Source: a virus. Taken from it: a stretch of 53,363 nucleotides of DNA. The position numbers and the translations under genes were made by a program. The DNA lies in the IMG/VR virus record IMGVR_UViG_3300009420_000010, positions 1 through 53,363 of that record, one strand, 5' to 3'. Shown here piece after piece: positions 45,239 through 52,577 of this stretch (the first letter of the stretch is position 1; each line of letters starts with the position of its first letter). A model generated the notes under the pieces. That model saw only the letters and a list, made by a program, of their open reading frames with translations. It made no database searches and was not told where the DNA came from.

Positions 45239-46854
45239 CTTTTATAGTACACAAATATAGGTTCAAATTTATAAACATTATTATCATATTGTACTGAATT
45301 TAATATTCCAGTCTTACTTGGGTCTAAGCCAATCATCCTTGTCATTAACATTTTTAGCTTTCCTTTATACTCACAACCAAGCTCTTCTAATATTTTTCTA
45401 CTATCACCCTCTAAATCATAGTAGGTATTTGCTCCTATCTTTATACTAGCGATGTTCCAAAGGATATATCTATCTCGTTTGAGATACTCATACGCAGTTC
45501 GTAAAGTGGGTTCTAAGAAGTTATCTCTCCAGTCTTGATACTCACTATAGGCTTTGAACGACTGATTCTCATCTTGGGAATATTGTTCACGATTAAAGTA
45601 TGGTGGCGAAGTAAATACTACATCCAACTTACCTTTATATTTTTGAAATGCTGGATTGTTAGATATTAATTCACTCCCATCACTAAATACTTCATACGTG
45701 TTTGATTGTTTCTCTACATCAAAAAACTTATTGAAGTTATCAGAAAAATCATCAACACAATTACTATTATAGAAATCAGCAACTGCTTGATATCTACCTA
45801 AGTTATCTGGGTTAGGGTCTGTACCTACATAATGAATATTCTTACGAGAACTCATTGCTCCTAATATTCTACCACCCCAACCTGCGGATGGGTCATAGAT
45901 ATGAAATTTTTGTTCTTGATTTTCTATATGATTTGTAAATTTTTCATACAAAAGTTTAGCAGTTAATGGTGGAAAGTTTACTGCAGGTTGTCCACACGCT
46001 AATCTAAACACTTGTAATATCTTTGGAAAGATTCCGATAGTTTTGTCATAATGTCTAATCAAATATAAGAACTTAGTTACATTACCAGTCTTACTCGTTT
46101 CGCTTGAAACTATATCTGGTATGTTACTTAATTGTGTATCATTCAAGTAACCACTATCTTTACACTCTTGTACTTCCTCTGCAGTTAAATAAACATTTCC
46201 ATGTCCTTTAAACTCTTCATTCATTGTACCATAATTACCGACAGTATTTTCTTTTACTCTTGCAAGTACAATACCTGTATCTTTGTATTTACCAGTAAAC
46301 ACTTTACCCTCGTGTACATCTCTAATAAACTCTTTACCAGTCTGTCCATTCCAAAATGGATTCTCATCTTTCTTGGTTACAATACTTCTACTCCAACTAT
46401 ACATAGAATCTTTCTTTACTGCTCTACGCATAATGTGAACAAACTTATCTTCTAACTCTGGGTCACCAAAGTGGTCGTATATAGATAATCCATTATCGGC
46501 TGATGCACCAATACTGATTTTTGTTTTTAACATTGTTGGGAAGAATTGATTAACACTACTTGCATCTTTATTGAAGTTTTTAATTATACCAAGTGATTCA
46601 TCATCACCAGTATTATCTTCAATTAAATAATTACAAGGATTGTCTTTTAATTTTTTGAATTTTTGAATAATACCATCTTCATCTCTACCGATTACAGGTG
46701 GTGTTCCATACTCATCCCATTGAGTAGTTACTTCTTGTCTTAGCAATCGTGCCCACTCATTGAAATCCTCTACTGACATCTCTAACAACTTATGATAAGT
46801 CGTATTTGATTTAAACTCAGAGAACTTACTTCTCTCATAAAACCATTTTTTCAT
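45235..46854 (-). CDS. DNA methyltransferase (SPPY-type) with N-terminal extension
   Basis: 539 residues. The C-terminal half has the AdoMet motif DPSAGWGGRILGA (~320), HYVGTDPNP, and the catalytic VVFTSPPYFNREQYS (~413), placing it among N4-cytosine or N6-adenine methylases. The first ~290 residues contain no methyltransferase motif and may recognise DNA or a partner. First gene of the overlapping operon that ends with the PLP enzyme. It may protect phage DNA from host restriction or act with the base-modifying enzymes after it. Confidence 0.82.
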   Translation of the reverse strand: MKKWFYERSKFSEFKSNTTYHKLLEMSVEDFNEWARLLRQEVTTQWDEYGTPPVIGRDEDGIIQKFKKLKDNPCNYLIEDNTGDDESLGIIKNFNKDASSVNQFFPTMLKTKISIGASADNGLSIYDHFGDPELEDKFVHIMRRAVKKDSMYSWSRSIVTKKDENPFWNGQTGKEFIRDVHEGKVFTGKYKDTGIVLARVKENTVGNYGTMNEEFKGHGNVYLTAEEVQECKDSGYLNDTQLSNIPDIVSSETSKTGNVTKFLYLIRHYDKTIGIFPKILQVFRLACGQPAVNFPPLTAKLLYEKFTNHIENQEQKFHIYDPSAGWGGRILGAMSSRKNIHYVGTDPNPDNLGRYQAVADFYNSNCVDDFSDNFNKFFDVEKQSNTYEVFSDGSELISNNPAFQKYKGKLDVVFTSPPYFNREQYSQDENQSFKAYSEYQDWRDNFLEPTLRTAYEYLKRDRYILWNIASIKIGANTYYDLEGDSRKILEELGCEYKGKLKMLMTRMIGLDPSKTGILNSVQYDNNVYKFEPIFVYYKR

Positions 46855-46880
46855 TTATTACCTGTTGTATTTTTTATTTT

Positions 46881-47477
46881 TTATTTATTGTTGTATGACA
46901 CAAAAGTATCATCTGGCACTCTTGATATTTGAGCAATATCGAACTTGTATGGTTTTGTACCTGGTGATTCCAAGATGTCTATACGATTTACAAATCTTGC
47001 GTTCATTGTATCTTTTACTTGGTACATACCATCTTTACCGTCAGTTCCCTTTAAGAGAATAAAGTCGCCGTAATCTAACCAACCACCCCAGCGTTTCAAA
47101 AGATTCCTACTAACCGCTATGTATCGGTACTCACTAGCTTTGTGTACCCGTATTCGCGTTCCATCCGCGAGAATGTTCGGTGTGGAGTCTGTTTGATACG
47201 AAACTGGATGATACATCGTTACTACCACATCCATCCCCTCAAGGTTATGTTCCGAAACTAAATTGTTTAGTTTCTGATTATCCTCTTTCAAGTTCACCAA
47301 AGTTTCTTGATGAAAACTCTTGTAATTATCAAAAATCGTTGTCCATACGAAACCATTAAATATCACTAAGGCTATAAAAGCCAAACTTGAATATGTTCTT
47401 ATATTTTTCATTACTGATTCATATGAATCGTCATTTCCACTCGTATATAAATATCTAGCTAACTTGTTAAAATTCAT
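46881..47477 (-). CDS. Membrane-anchored 3D-domain protein, possible lysis or wall enzyme
   Basis: 198 residues. N-terminal membrane helix (about 30-50, SLAFIALVIFNGFVWTTIF), a short coiled stretch, then a 3D/double-psi barrel domain: VVTMYHPVSYQTDSTPNILADGTRI, YIAVSRNLL, WLDYGDFILLKG, and TMNARFVNRIDIL with the Asp. This domain occurs in lytic transglycosylases of the MltA/SleB-associated type. It is anchored with the domain outside the cytoplasm and could degrade peptidoglycan. Holin-like genes are elsewhere in the window. Confidence 0.72.
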   Translation of the reverse strand: MNFNKLARYLYTSGNDDSYESVMKNIRTYSSLAFIALVIFNGFVWTTIFDNYKSFHQETLVNLKEDNQKLNNLVSEHNLEGMDVVVTMYHPVSYQTDSTPNILADGTRIRVHKASEYRYIAVSRNLLKRWGGWLDYGDFILLKGTDGKDGMYQVKDTMNARFVNRIDILESPGTKPYKFDIAQISRVPDDTFVSYNNK

Positions 47478-47791
47478 TTTATTTGTATCCCTTTAATATA
47501 TTCAGATTGATTTTCATCTATGTAATGTTGTATCACAAAGGCTTCTACTATATGAGTAAAGAACCAAAAGAATGCCAACATTGGCACAAATATCTGAACG
47601 TCTAAGTTTAATTTACTTACCCCTACCCAAGTTAGAAGCATCATTCCGATTGTTTTAGTTAAGAAACTTATGCCAGAAAATCCTAATGACATTACACTAC
47701 CTCTTTGTACCACCACATATATCCCAACCAATAAGTGCATTAGATTGAGAACTACAGGAGCAAGAATACCTAACAAAATATATTCTACCAT
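47474..47791 (-). CDS. Membrane protein with several helices, 105 aa
   Basis: From ATG 47789-47791 (MVEYILLGILAPVVLNLMHLL...). Three hydrophobic segments (ILAPVVLNLMHLLVGIYVVV, FLTKTIGMMLLTWVGV, FVPMLAFFWFFTHIVEAFVI). The open frame runs further upstream but that part is inside the tmRNA, so the later ATG is right. Stop overlaps the next start by 4 bp. Function unknown. Confidence 0.7.
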   Translation of the reverse strand: MVEYILLGILAPVVLNLMHLLVGIYVVVQRGSVMSLGFSGISFLTKTIGMMLLTWVGVSKLNLDVQIFVPMLAFFWFFTHIVEAFVIQHYIDENQSEYIKGIQIK

Positions 47792-47825
47792 TTTAAATAT
47801 AACCTTTTCATTTTTTATTGTTTTG

Positions 47826-48166
47826 TGGAGCTGGCGGGAGTCGAACCCGCGTCCAGTCTGCTTTTTCCAAAGGGTCATTCACAACTTAGTGAGATTCCAA
47901 ATAAGTAGTTATCTCCAACCCACTTCACCATTTTACACAGAATGGCTTAACTGAAAGATTAAGTTTAACTCCAACCTATAAAAAGAGTGGTCTACCGATG
48001 TCGACATCTTATCTTACTATCGGTGTCATAAGTAAGATGTTACGCGTAAGCGTAAGTTAAATTAGCTTGTGTGCCAATTAATCAAAGTGAACCTTTTGTA
48101 GCGAGTCTTGTTCAAACTCCGTTGCACCCAAGTGTCAAATAACACCTGTCGATACCAAGCAGCCCC
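47826..48166 (-). ncRNA. ssrA: Transfer-messenger RNA (tmRNA)
   Basis: A 341-nt one-piece tmRNA. The 5' end GGGGCUG pairs with 3' CAGCUCC, followed by discriminator A (47826). The T-arm reads GCGGGTTCGACTCCCGC, and the 5' part has GGTATCGACAGG, the usual tmRNA D-like segment. CCA is not encoded. tmRNA with SmpB frees ribosomes stalled on broken messages and tags the products for degradation. No smpB is visible in this window, so it would rely on host SmpB. It lies between small phage genes on the same strand. Confidence 0.95.
48040..48066 (-). other. tmRNA tag reading frame, deduced tag ANLTYAYA
   Basis: Within the tmRNA, the frame GCT...TAA encodes ANLTYAYA and then stops. With the tRNA-borne Ala it would give AANLTYAYA. 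It begins with Ala-Asn as in common tags and ends in Tyr-Ala rather than the common Ala-Ala. The resume codon is inferred from position and the Ala-Asn opening; a second frame (AHKLI then stop) is possible but less tag-like. Confidence 0.65.
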
Positions 48167-48173
48167 ATACTAC

Positions 48174-48329
48174 TTAATCATTTTCCACATCATCATCGTC
48201 ATCACCCCAAAAACCTTCGCCTTCGATTTCAACTTCATATGATAATGTTTCTAATAAATCTTCTACTATACCCCAATCCTCTTCATTGTAGGCTTTTTCT
48301 AATTTTTTCTTTATTTCCGCAAGTGACAT
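48174..48329 (-). CDS. Small acidic protein, 51 aa
   Basis: Reads MSLAEIKKKLEKAYNEEDWG and ends in a run of Asp and Glu (GDDDDDVEND). ATG is at 48327-48329, preceded by AAAGGAGTAACGA. It stops 8 bp before the tmRNA 5' end, so the two share a transcript or the tmRNA promoter lies inside it. The acidic tail could mimic DNA. Not recognised. Confidence 0.7.
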   Translation of the reverse strand: MSLAEIKKKLEKAYNEEDWGIVEDLLETLSYEVEIEGEGFWGDDDDDVEND

Positions 48330-48333
48330 TTCG

Positions 48334-48540
48334 TTACTCCTTTGTTGTAGGTGTAAATATCACAAGTTTCAATAATAAGTATAATCCTATACTCTGTAAA
48401 ATCGTCAATGTTGGTAATCCAAATACAGGCATTATCCAATTCCACAATGCCCAAAAAGGAACAAAAAATAATAGTGTTGCCAATATTATAAGTCCAGCAC
48501 CAAACAATCCTAACATAGTATCCCAACCTTTATAACTCAT
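48334..48540 (-). CDS. Small membrane protein, 68 aa
   Basis: Start at ATG 48540 after AGGAG; a TTG two codons earlier is an alternative. Two hydrophobic segments (LGLFGAGLIILATLLFFVPFW and PTLTILQSIGLYLLLKLVIF) and a polar C-terminus TPTTKE. Function unknown. Confidence 0.65.
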   Translation of the reverse strand: MSYKGWDTMLGLFGAGLIILATLLFFVPFWALWNWIMPVFGLPTLTILQSIGLYLLLKLVIFTPTTKE

Positions 48541-48573
48541 GTTCAACTCCTATATTAGATTTGTAATAACCCA

Positions 48574-48717
48574 TCATCTCGTAATCCTATCTAATTCAAC
48601 CCATGCTCCCATACCTTGAGTGAACTGATACATCACATATAGTAATATACATCCTGCTCCAAGTTTAAGACTTGTAATTATGATATCAAATACCATCTCT
48701 ACTTTATCTGGTTTCAC
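48574..48717 (-). CDS. Small membrane protein, 47 aa (GTG start)
   Basis: Reads VKPDKVEMVFDIIITSLKLG, then GAGCILLYVMYQFTQG as a membrane helix and WVELDRITR. GTG at 48715-48717 overlaps the preceding TAG by one base, with GAGG upstream inside the previous gene. Supported by this coupling and by filling an otherwise empty gap. Confidence 0.6.
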   Translation of the reverse strand: MKPDKVEMVFDIIITSLKLGAGCILLYVMYQFTQGMGAWVELDRITR

Positions 48718-48920
48718 TAAATTACCTCTACAATTTTAGATTCTTTTGCTACTTTAACTTCAAAGGGATATGGTGAATCTTTTAATGTTTCATTTACCTT
48801 TGCTTCTGCTACTGATACAGAATCACACTCAACTAAAAATGCTCTACGAGTTTTCTTTTCTCGTACTCCATTCTTCGTTGGGATTTCTTCTGTAAATATT
48901 ACTTGTGTTTCAAAATACAT
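48717..48920 (-). CDS. DUF4494-like small protein, 67 aa
   Basis: MYFETQVIFTEEIPTKNGVREKKTRRAFLVECDSVSVAEAKV follows the pattern of DUF4494 (aromatic-x-x-V strand, Lys-rich turn, LV strand, AEA helix), a family I recall from Bacteroidota and their phages. Function of the family is unknown. Fits an FCB-type host. Confidence 0.6.
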   Translation of the reverse strand: MYFETQVIFTEEIPTKNGVREKKTRRAFLVECDSVSVAEAKVNETLKDSPYPFEVKVAKESKIVEVI

Positions 48921-48972
48921 AACCTGTACTCCTTGTTTGTTTAGTGGTTTATTATTAAACCTTGTTTGTAAA

Positions 48973-49455
48973 TCATAAATAGTTTCTAACTCCCGTTCCT
49001 ATCAATTGTTCATAAAACTTACCCTCAATATCATGCCACACATAGGGTGCAGTTTCTACATCTTTGAGACCTTCATCCCAACCATACTGTCCATACCACT
49101 CAAAATCTTTTCTTAATAGGTTAGCTCTGTGTGATGAATGTATTCGCTCATCACCTATCCAATGTGGTATTACTAAATCATCAACAGCATAGAATTTCAT
49201 ATTGTTATTGTATCCACGATTAATCCACTCTGTAATAATAATATTAGTATAGTGTTTTAATGCTGGTACATATGCTTTCCACATAACACTACAAGGATGA
49301 TTAACCCACCCCTTATATGGTTTCCCATCTTTTCTTGGTTTCTGTTCGATAGCATTTAAAATCTGCATACCCTCAACTCGTTGTTTACCAAGTCTACGCC
49401 AATCTAATACTTTGGCTGATTTTTCAAAATCACTATATGGTAAAAATGTTTGCAT
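48973..49455 (-). CDS. Pyrimidine-dimer DNA glycosylase-like protein
   Basis: 160 residues. MQTFLPYSDFEKSAKVLDWRRLGKQRVEGMQIL is the N-terminal signature of the pyrimidine-dimer glycosylase family (MSMEG_6728 type), related to T4 DenV. WVNHPCSVMWKAYVPALKHYTNIIITEW and HRANLLRKD are further conserved blocks. It should remove UV damage from phage DNA, sensible for a marine phage in surface light. No catalytic N-terminal Thr as in DenV. Confidence 0.75.
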   Translation of the reverse strand: MQTFLPYSDFEKSAKVLDWRRLGKQRVEGMQILNAIEQKPRKDGKPYKGWVNHPCSVMWKAYVPALKHYTNIIITEWINRGYNNNMKFYAVDDLVIPHWIGDERIHSSHRANLLRKDFEWYGQYGWDEGLKDVETAPYVWHDIEGKFYEQLIGTGVRNYL

Positions 49456-49577
49456 TAATATTCAGGTCTCCTTCCGAAATCGTTTTTCTCGATTCGTTTT
49501 TGTAAGTGTTTTCCGTATTGGTACATAAAATACATATTACGAAGTTTACCCAAAATGGATTTTATTTTTTCAATCAT
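49455..49577 (-). CDS. Small basic protein, 40 aa
   Basis: MIEKIKSILGKLRNMYFMYQ...FGRRPEY, reading from ATG 49575-49577 that overlaps the previous gene's end by 8 bp (ATGATTGA). Amphipathic N-terminal helix. Function unknown. Confidence 0.55.
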   Translation of the reverse strand: MIEKIKSILGKLRNMYFMYQYGKHLQKRIEKNDFGRRPEY

Positions 49578-49800
49578 CTTGCCAGTTGCCTTCGTGAAAC
49601 CCATCCGCGAAATGTTTAACACTTCCACTCGATTCTGTTGGTGTTGCAAAATCATCATCACCATATGGATTGGGTGTTGATGAGTTTTCTTTCTTACCAA
49701 AGATTTTCTCCCAATTATCATCATACCTTTTCTTGTCTGATGTTCTTGGTGCTGAACCTTTGGTTGTACCCGAATCGTAGATTGATTTCTTCTTACTCAT
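49570..49800 (-). CDS. Hypothetical hydrophilic protein, 76 aa
   Basis: MSKKKSIYDSGTTKGSAPRTSDKKRYDDNWEKIF, rich in Lys, Ser, Asp and Gly; likely disordered. GFHEGNWQDD ends it. Tightly packed between neighbours. Not recognised. Confidence 0.6.
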   Translation of the reverse strand: MSKKKSIYDSGTTKGSAPRTSDKKRYDDNWEKIFGKKENSSTPNPYGDDDFATPTESSGSVKHFADGFHEGNWQDD

Positions 49801-50043
49801 TTATAAATGTTCTTGATAACACTCATATTCACAATAGTATTTAACTATCGCACCCTTACGTTCTAACCGATTGGTTTTCGGGCCATTCTTTAAATATACG
49901 GGTATCTCACTTAAATCTGAATAAGATGGTATCCAATATTTTTTAAATTTAACTTCTTTAATTTTACCACAACCAACACACTTGCGTCTAATTGCTTCAA
50001 CTATTGGTCTTTTGTTACTTGGTCTACCTTTGAATCCAGCCAT
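49801..50043 (-). CDS. Small zinc-finger-like protein, 80 aa
   Basis: Basic start MAGFKGRPSNKRP, then RRKCVGCGKIKEVKF and KYYCEYECYQEHL: two CxxC/CxxxC pairs that could hold one zinc. Stop and next start abut. Possible DNA- or RNA-binding accessory protein. Confidence 0.65.
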   Translation of the reverse strand: MAGFKGRPSNKRPIVEAIRRKCVGCGKIKEVKFKKYWIPSYSDLSEIPVYLKNGPKTNRLERKGAIVKYYCEYECYQEHL

Positions 50044-50324
50044 TATTTATTCTTCCTTACGATTGGTTTATCATCTGTTAATGAACGAGGCATTCCTAAA
50101 AATTCCTCTATTCGTTTTAATCTTCCACTTGGTGTAACTCTTCCTTCTAAGACAGTCAACTCCCCATTTTCCATTTGGATAATAGCTTGTTGAAACCCTC
50201 TTTGTATAATTATATCATATACTGAAGTAGTCAACCAATAGAAATTCATTATTACTAAGATTATCCAAAGTGGAACTTTTGTATCCATCATCTTTAGAAA
50301 TCTATTCCATAATCTAATTCTCAT
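50043..50324 (-). CDS. Membrane-anchored small protein, 93 aa
   Basis: A membrane helix (about 18-34, VPLWIILVIMNFYWLTT) with a basic start (MRIRLWNRFLKMMDTK) and a C-terminal soluble part (VLEGRVTPSGRLKRIEEFLGMP). Start overlaps the preceding gene by one base. Function unknown. Confidence 0.6.
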   Translation of the reverse strand: MRIRLWNRFLKMMDTKVPLWIILVIMNFYWLTTSVYDIIIQRGFQQAIIQMENGELTVLEGRVTPSGRLKRIEEFLGMPRSLTDDKPIVRKNK

Positions 50325-50325
50325 A

Positions 50326-50916
50326 TTATTTTCCTATACAACATTTTTTGAACTTCTTACCACTACCACAAGGACAAGGTTCATTCCTGCCCACGGCCTT
50401 TTTACTTATAATAGGTTGTGGTTTATCTTCCCTATCAAATATTGTTAACCCATTTAAATGGTCAATCTCATGTTGAACACATATGGTTTCTAACAATCTT
50501 AATTCGTCATTTTCGGCATCATGTTTTTCCCAACTACCTTTACCATCACTTCCACTTAATGCTCCACTAAACACCCAACCACTCTCTTCCTGTGCGGTTT
50601 GTATATGTATGGTTTCATATCGTTTGGTATGACAACCTTTCTTTGGGAAAGATAGACATCCCTCATAATAAGGTATCTCATTTTCTTTTGAAAGTATTTT
50701 TGGGTTAATTAAGATAATCGGTTCGCGAACATTAAGTACAGCAACAGCAGCATCAATACCAACTTGATTAGCAGCCAACCCGATGCCATCCCCTCGTTCA
50801 TTAAGTATCTTAAATAGTTCTGCGGCAATTTCAAGTCCTTCTTCAACTGAAACCTCTCTTAACTTTTTGTGGATAACTGGGTTATCGTGTTTAAAACAAT
50901 CAACTACCTTATTCAT
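50326..50916 (-). CDS. def: Peptide deformylase fused to a C-terminal SEC-C zinc motif
   Basis: 196 residues. The three deformylase motifs are intact: [10 protein letters not shown] (~43-50), EGCLSFP (~84) with the metal Cys, and [10 protein letters not shown] (~147-153) with the two His and Glu. The enzyme removes formyl from nascent N-terminal Met. Residues ~178-193 are a SEC-C motif, [16 protein letters not shown], the zinc module at SecA C-termini that binds ribosomes or SecB; I do not know it as a usual deformylase tail. Phage deformylases are known, mainly from cyanophages. A 28-residue membrane protein gene overlaps its start. Confidence 0.92.
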   Translation of the reverse strand: MNKVVDCFKHDNPVIHKKLREVSVEEGLEIAAELFKILNERGDGIGLAANQVGIDAAVAVLNVREPIILINPKILSKENEIPYYEGCLSFPKKGCHTKRYETIHIQTAQEESGWVFSGALSGSDGKGSWEKHDAENDELRLLETICVQHEIDHLNGLTIFDREDKPQPIISKKAVGRNEPCPCGSGKKFKKCCIGK

Positions 50917-51002
50917 TAAAATCCAGGTTTATTACTATCGTTAATATCACTTAATTTTACTGCAATGTAAATCAGTAAACATACTACTAAAAATTCAAAC
51001 AT
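50916..51002 (-). CDS. 28-aa membrane microprotein
   Basis: [20 protein letters not shown] then a polar tail DSNKPGF. ATG 51000-51002 overlaps the upstream stop (ATGTTTGA) and its TAA overlaps the deformylase ATG (TAATG), so it lies in a translationally coupled chain. One membrane helix. Function unknown. Confidence 0.55.
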   Translation of the reverse strand: MFEFLVVCLLIYIAVKLSDINDSNKPGF

Positions 51003-51267
51003 TACGCTCTAATATTGGTCGGCCACCTTCTTTGCTCTTAGTAACCAATGGTTCATTTTTTCCATCTGATGATTTATTATCTGTAATAAATCTTCCTTTA
51101 AGATAATCCTTAACTAACCCCTTTTCAACCTTCCTACGAATTTTAAAATCTTCGTAAGACTCATCTTCCAATCGTTTATCACCTTTAAGTACTTCACCTA
51201 CTTTAAACCTATTTCCAGTCTCCACAGCGGAAGTTACGGAATCTATTATTTTATCTAAACTACCCAA
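50995..51267 (-). CDS. Hypothetical protein, 90 aa (TTG start with strong ribosome site)
   Basis: Reads MGSLDKIIDSVTSAVETGNRFKVGEVLKGD and has a charged helix-rich body. It starts at TTG 51265-51267, which a perfect AAAGGAGGT 6 bases upstream makes convincing although the codon is unusual. No family recognised. Confidence 0.7.
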   Translation of the reverse strand: MGSLDKIIDSVTSAVETGNRFKVGEVLKGDKRLEDESYEDFKIRRKVEKGLVKDYLKGRFITDNKSSDGKNEPLVTKSKEGGRPILERNV

Positions 51268-51418
51268 CTTCGACCTCCTTTAGTTTACCTAATGAACCAC
51301 TACCAGTTACTTTAAGATACGCTTCAGCATCTTCTTTATTCTCCGCAAGGAAAGTGTATCCCTCGTCAGTAGTCCATTTTTTGTAATGGTCGAATTGACC
51401 TTTTACTTTTTTACTCAT
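51260..51418 (-). CDS. Small hypothetical protein, 52 aa
   Basis: MSKKVKGQFDHYKKWTTDEG...AEAYLKVTGSGSLG, from ATG 51416-51418; its end overlaps the TTG start of the next gene. The pattern (YTFLAENKEDAEAYLK) resembles short phage proteins with one beta-hairpin and helix. Function unknown. Confidence 0.65.
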   Translation of the reverse strand: MSKKVKGQFDHYKKWTTDEGYTFLAENKEDAEAYLKVTGSGSLGKLKEVEVG

Positions 51419-51420
51419 AA

Positions 51421-51894
51421 CTATTTATCCTCAGTTATATGATTAAGAAAATCTTGTTGTTTCTTAGCAGCTTTTTTTAGAATTTGTTTTTCTTTATAAG
51501 TTGCAACAAGTATCGCATCTTTAGTACGACGTTTAATTCGTTTCTTAGGTTTAGAAGCCTTAGTGGGTTTTAATGTACCCTTTAACTTTTTCACCTCTTT
51601 ACCTTTATGAAAGACGTTACCATCTTTATCTACAAACTCAGCCATCCAATGCCAACCTGCTGGTCGTCCTGTTGGTTTGTATGTACGTATAGACTCCATT
51701 GATTCGGGGAATTGTTTAGCAACTTGTCCCATTAAACATCGAGAACAAACTACTGATGTAGCAGTCTCTCCCACATTCCTTACGGGTATGTGGCAGTGAG
51801 TACAATCCATATAATTTACATTTTCTTGAAAAGGATATATTACTTCCTTACTCACTACATATCCCCCTGCTTTTTCAAATATTGTTTGTGACAT
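51421..51894 (-). CDS. Zinc-ribbon-like basic protein, 157 aa
   Basis: MDCTHCHIPVRNVGETATSVVCSRCLMG carries two CxxC pairs (about residues 31-55), a zinc ribbon. The C-terminal half is Lys/Arg-rich (KPTKASKPKKRIKRRTKD). First gene after a sigma70-type promoter, so likely early; possible transcription or nucleic-acid-binding role. AAAGGAGTTAAAT precedes the ATG. Confidence 0.7.
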   Translation of the reverse strand: MSQTIFEKAGGYVVSKEVIYPFQENVNYMDCTHCHIPVRNVGETATSVVCSRCLMGQVAKQFPESMESIRTYKPTGRPAGWHWMAEFVDKDGNVFHKGKEVKKLKGTLKPTKASKPKKRIKRRTKDAILVATYKEKQILKKAAKKQQDFLNHITEDK

Positions 51895-51945
51895 ATTTAA
51901 CTCCTTTATTTATTTGTTTATTTGTCAATTTTTATTTATTACTTT

Positions 51946-51975
51946 AATATAAGGCTTTTTGCCTATACGAGTCAA
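51946..51975 (-). promoter_or_regulatory. Sigma70-type promoter before the zinc-ribbon gene
   Basis: Minus-strand -35 TTGACT (51970-51975), 18 bp spacer, -10 TATATT (51946-51951), followed by AAAG. An A-run precedes the -35. The spacer matches closely the promoter at 42188-42217. Supports a conserved early-promoter class. Confidence 0.88.
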
Positions 51976-52003
51976 GTGTTTTTTTTAATTAATTTTACCG
52001 ACA

Positions 52004-52222
52004 TTAAGCTTCCCCTACTGAACCAGATTTAATACCCTCTGCTAACAACATCTCCAACCAATCATCGGTTTTCAAATTTTCTGTAATCTTGTGTATTTCT
52101 TTATCCACTATAAGTTCAAACTCTATCAAATCATCTATCAATTTAGTACACATCGCATTAACCTCACCATCTGATTCAAGTTCAATCTTTTCCAATCGTG
52201 TTATTATTTCTGTTATTCTCAC
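52004..52222 (-). CDS. Hypothetical helical protein, 72 aa
   Basis: MRITEIITRLEKIELESDGEVNAM... mostly helical and acidic, with a GTG start at 52222 preceded by CGGAGATG. It lies upstream of the promoter at 51946 and just downstream of the tRNA. Function unknown. Confidence 0.6.
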   Translation of the reverse strand: MRITEIITRLEKIELESDGEVNAMCTKLIDDLIEFELIVDKEIHKITENLKTDDWLEMLLAEGIKSGSVGEA

Positions 52223-52245
52223 TTTTCATCTCCGTTTATATTTTG

Positions 52246-52319
52246 AGTGCTGGGTCGGATTTGAACCGACGAACAATGGATTTGCAATCCACCCCATTAG
52301 ACCACTCTGGCACCAGCAC
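52246..52319 (-). tRNA. tRNA-Cys (GCA)
   Basis: 74 nt. Acceptor GTGCTGG pairs with CCAGCAC; discriminator U as usual for tRNA-Cys. Anticodon loop reads TTGCAAA (anticodon GCA). T-arm GTCGG/TTCAAAT/CCGAC. CCA is not encoded. It overlaps the end of the SWIM gene by 23 bp. Confidence 0.93.
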
Positions 52320-52569
52320 GGCCTCTGCTATCTGCCACCCGTTGTTCTAATTTTTTACTCTGTATCTCAATAATATGTTTACAATACTTCTTCTTAAATT
52401 TTCTTCGGTACATAAATGCTGGACAATCACATGCCCATTCTATTCGAGATGCATCAAATCGAATATCATATTTCTTATTTGGTATAGTGTAATGTTCCCA
52501 ACCATAATCATCGATGATTACACCATCAAATGTCTTTACTATCAAATCTACTAATTCTTGATTATTCAT
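52297..52569 (-). CDS. SWIM-type zinc-finger protein, 90 aa
   Basis: MNNQELVDLIVKTFDGVI..., then a SWIM motif CDCPAFMYRRKFKKKYCKHI (about 47-66): CxC followed by CxH, a zinc finger that binds DNA or proteins. The last ~8 residues read into the tRNA gene. Its ATG is only about 9 bases from the -10 box of the promoter at 52578-52607, suggesting a nearly leaderless message. Confidence 0.68.
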   Translation of the reverse strand: MNNQELVDLIVKTFDGVIIDDYGWEHYTIPNKKYDIRFDASRIEWACDCPAFMYRRKFKKKYCKHIIEIQSKKLEQRVADSRGRAGARVV

Positions 52570-52577
52570 ATGCCTTT

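Noticed and set aside
47792-47878. Upstream extension of the 105-aa membrane protein frame
   Set aside because: The extension reads through the 3' end of the tmRNA; ATG at 47791 is the first start outside it.
48047-48072. Alternative tmRNA tag frame AHKLI followed by stop
   Set aside because: Five residues with a charged middle, less like known tags than ANLTYAYA; kept only as a possibility.
49455-49724. 89-residue frame (MMIIGRKSLVRKK...) on the minus strand
   Set aside because: Its first half is out of frame inside the 76-aa gene at 49570-49800; only the part from ATG 49577 is kept.
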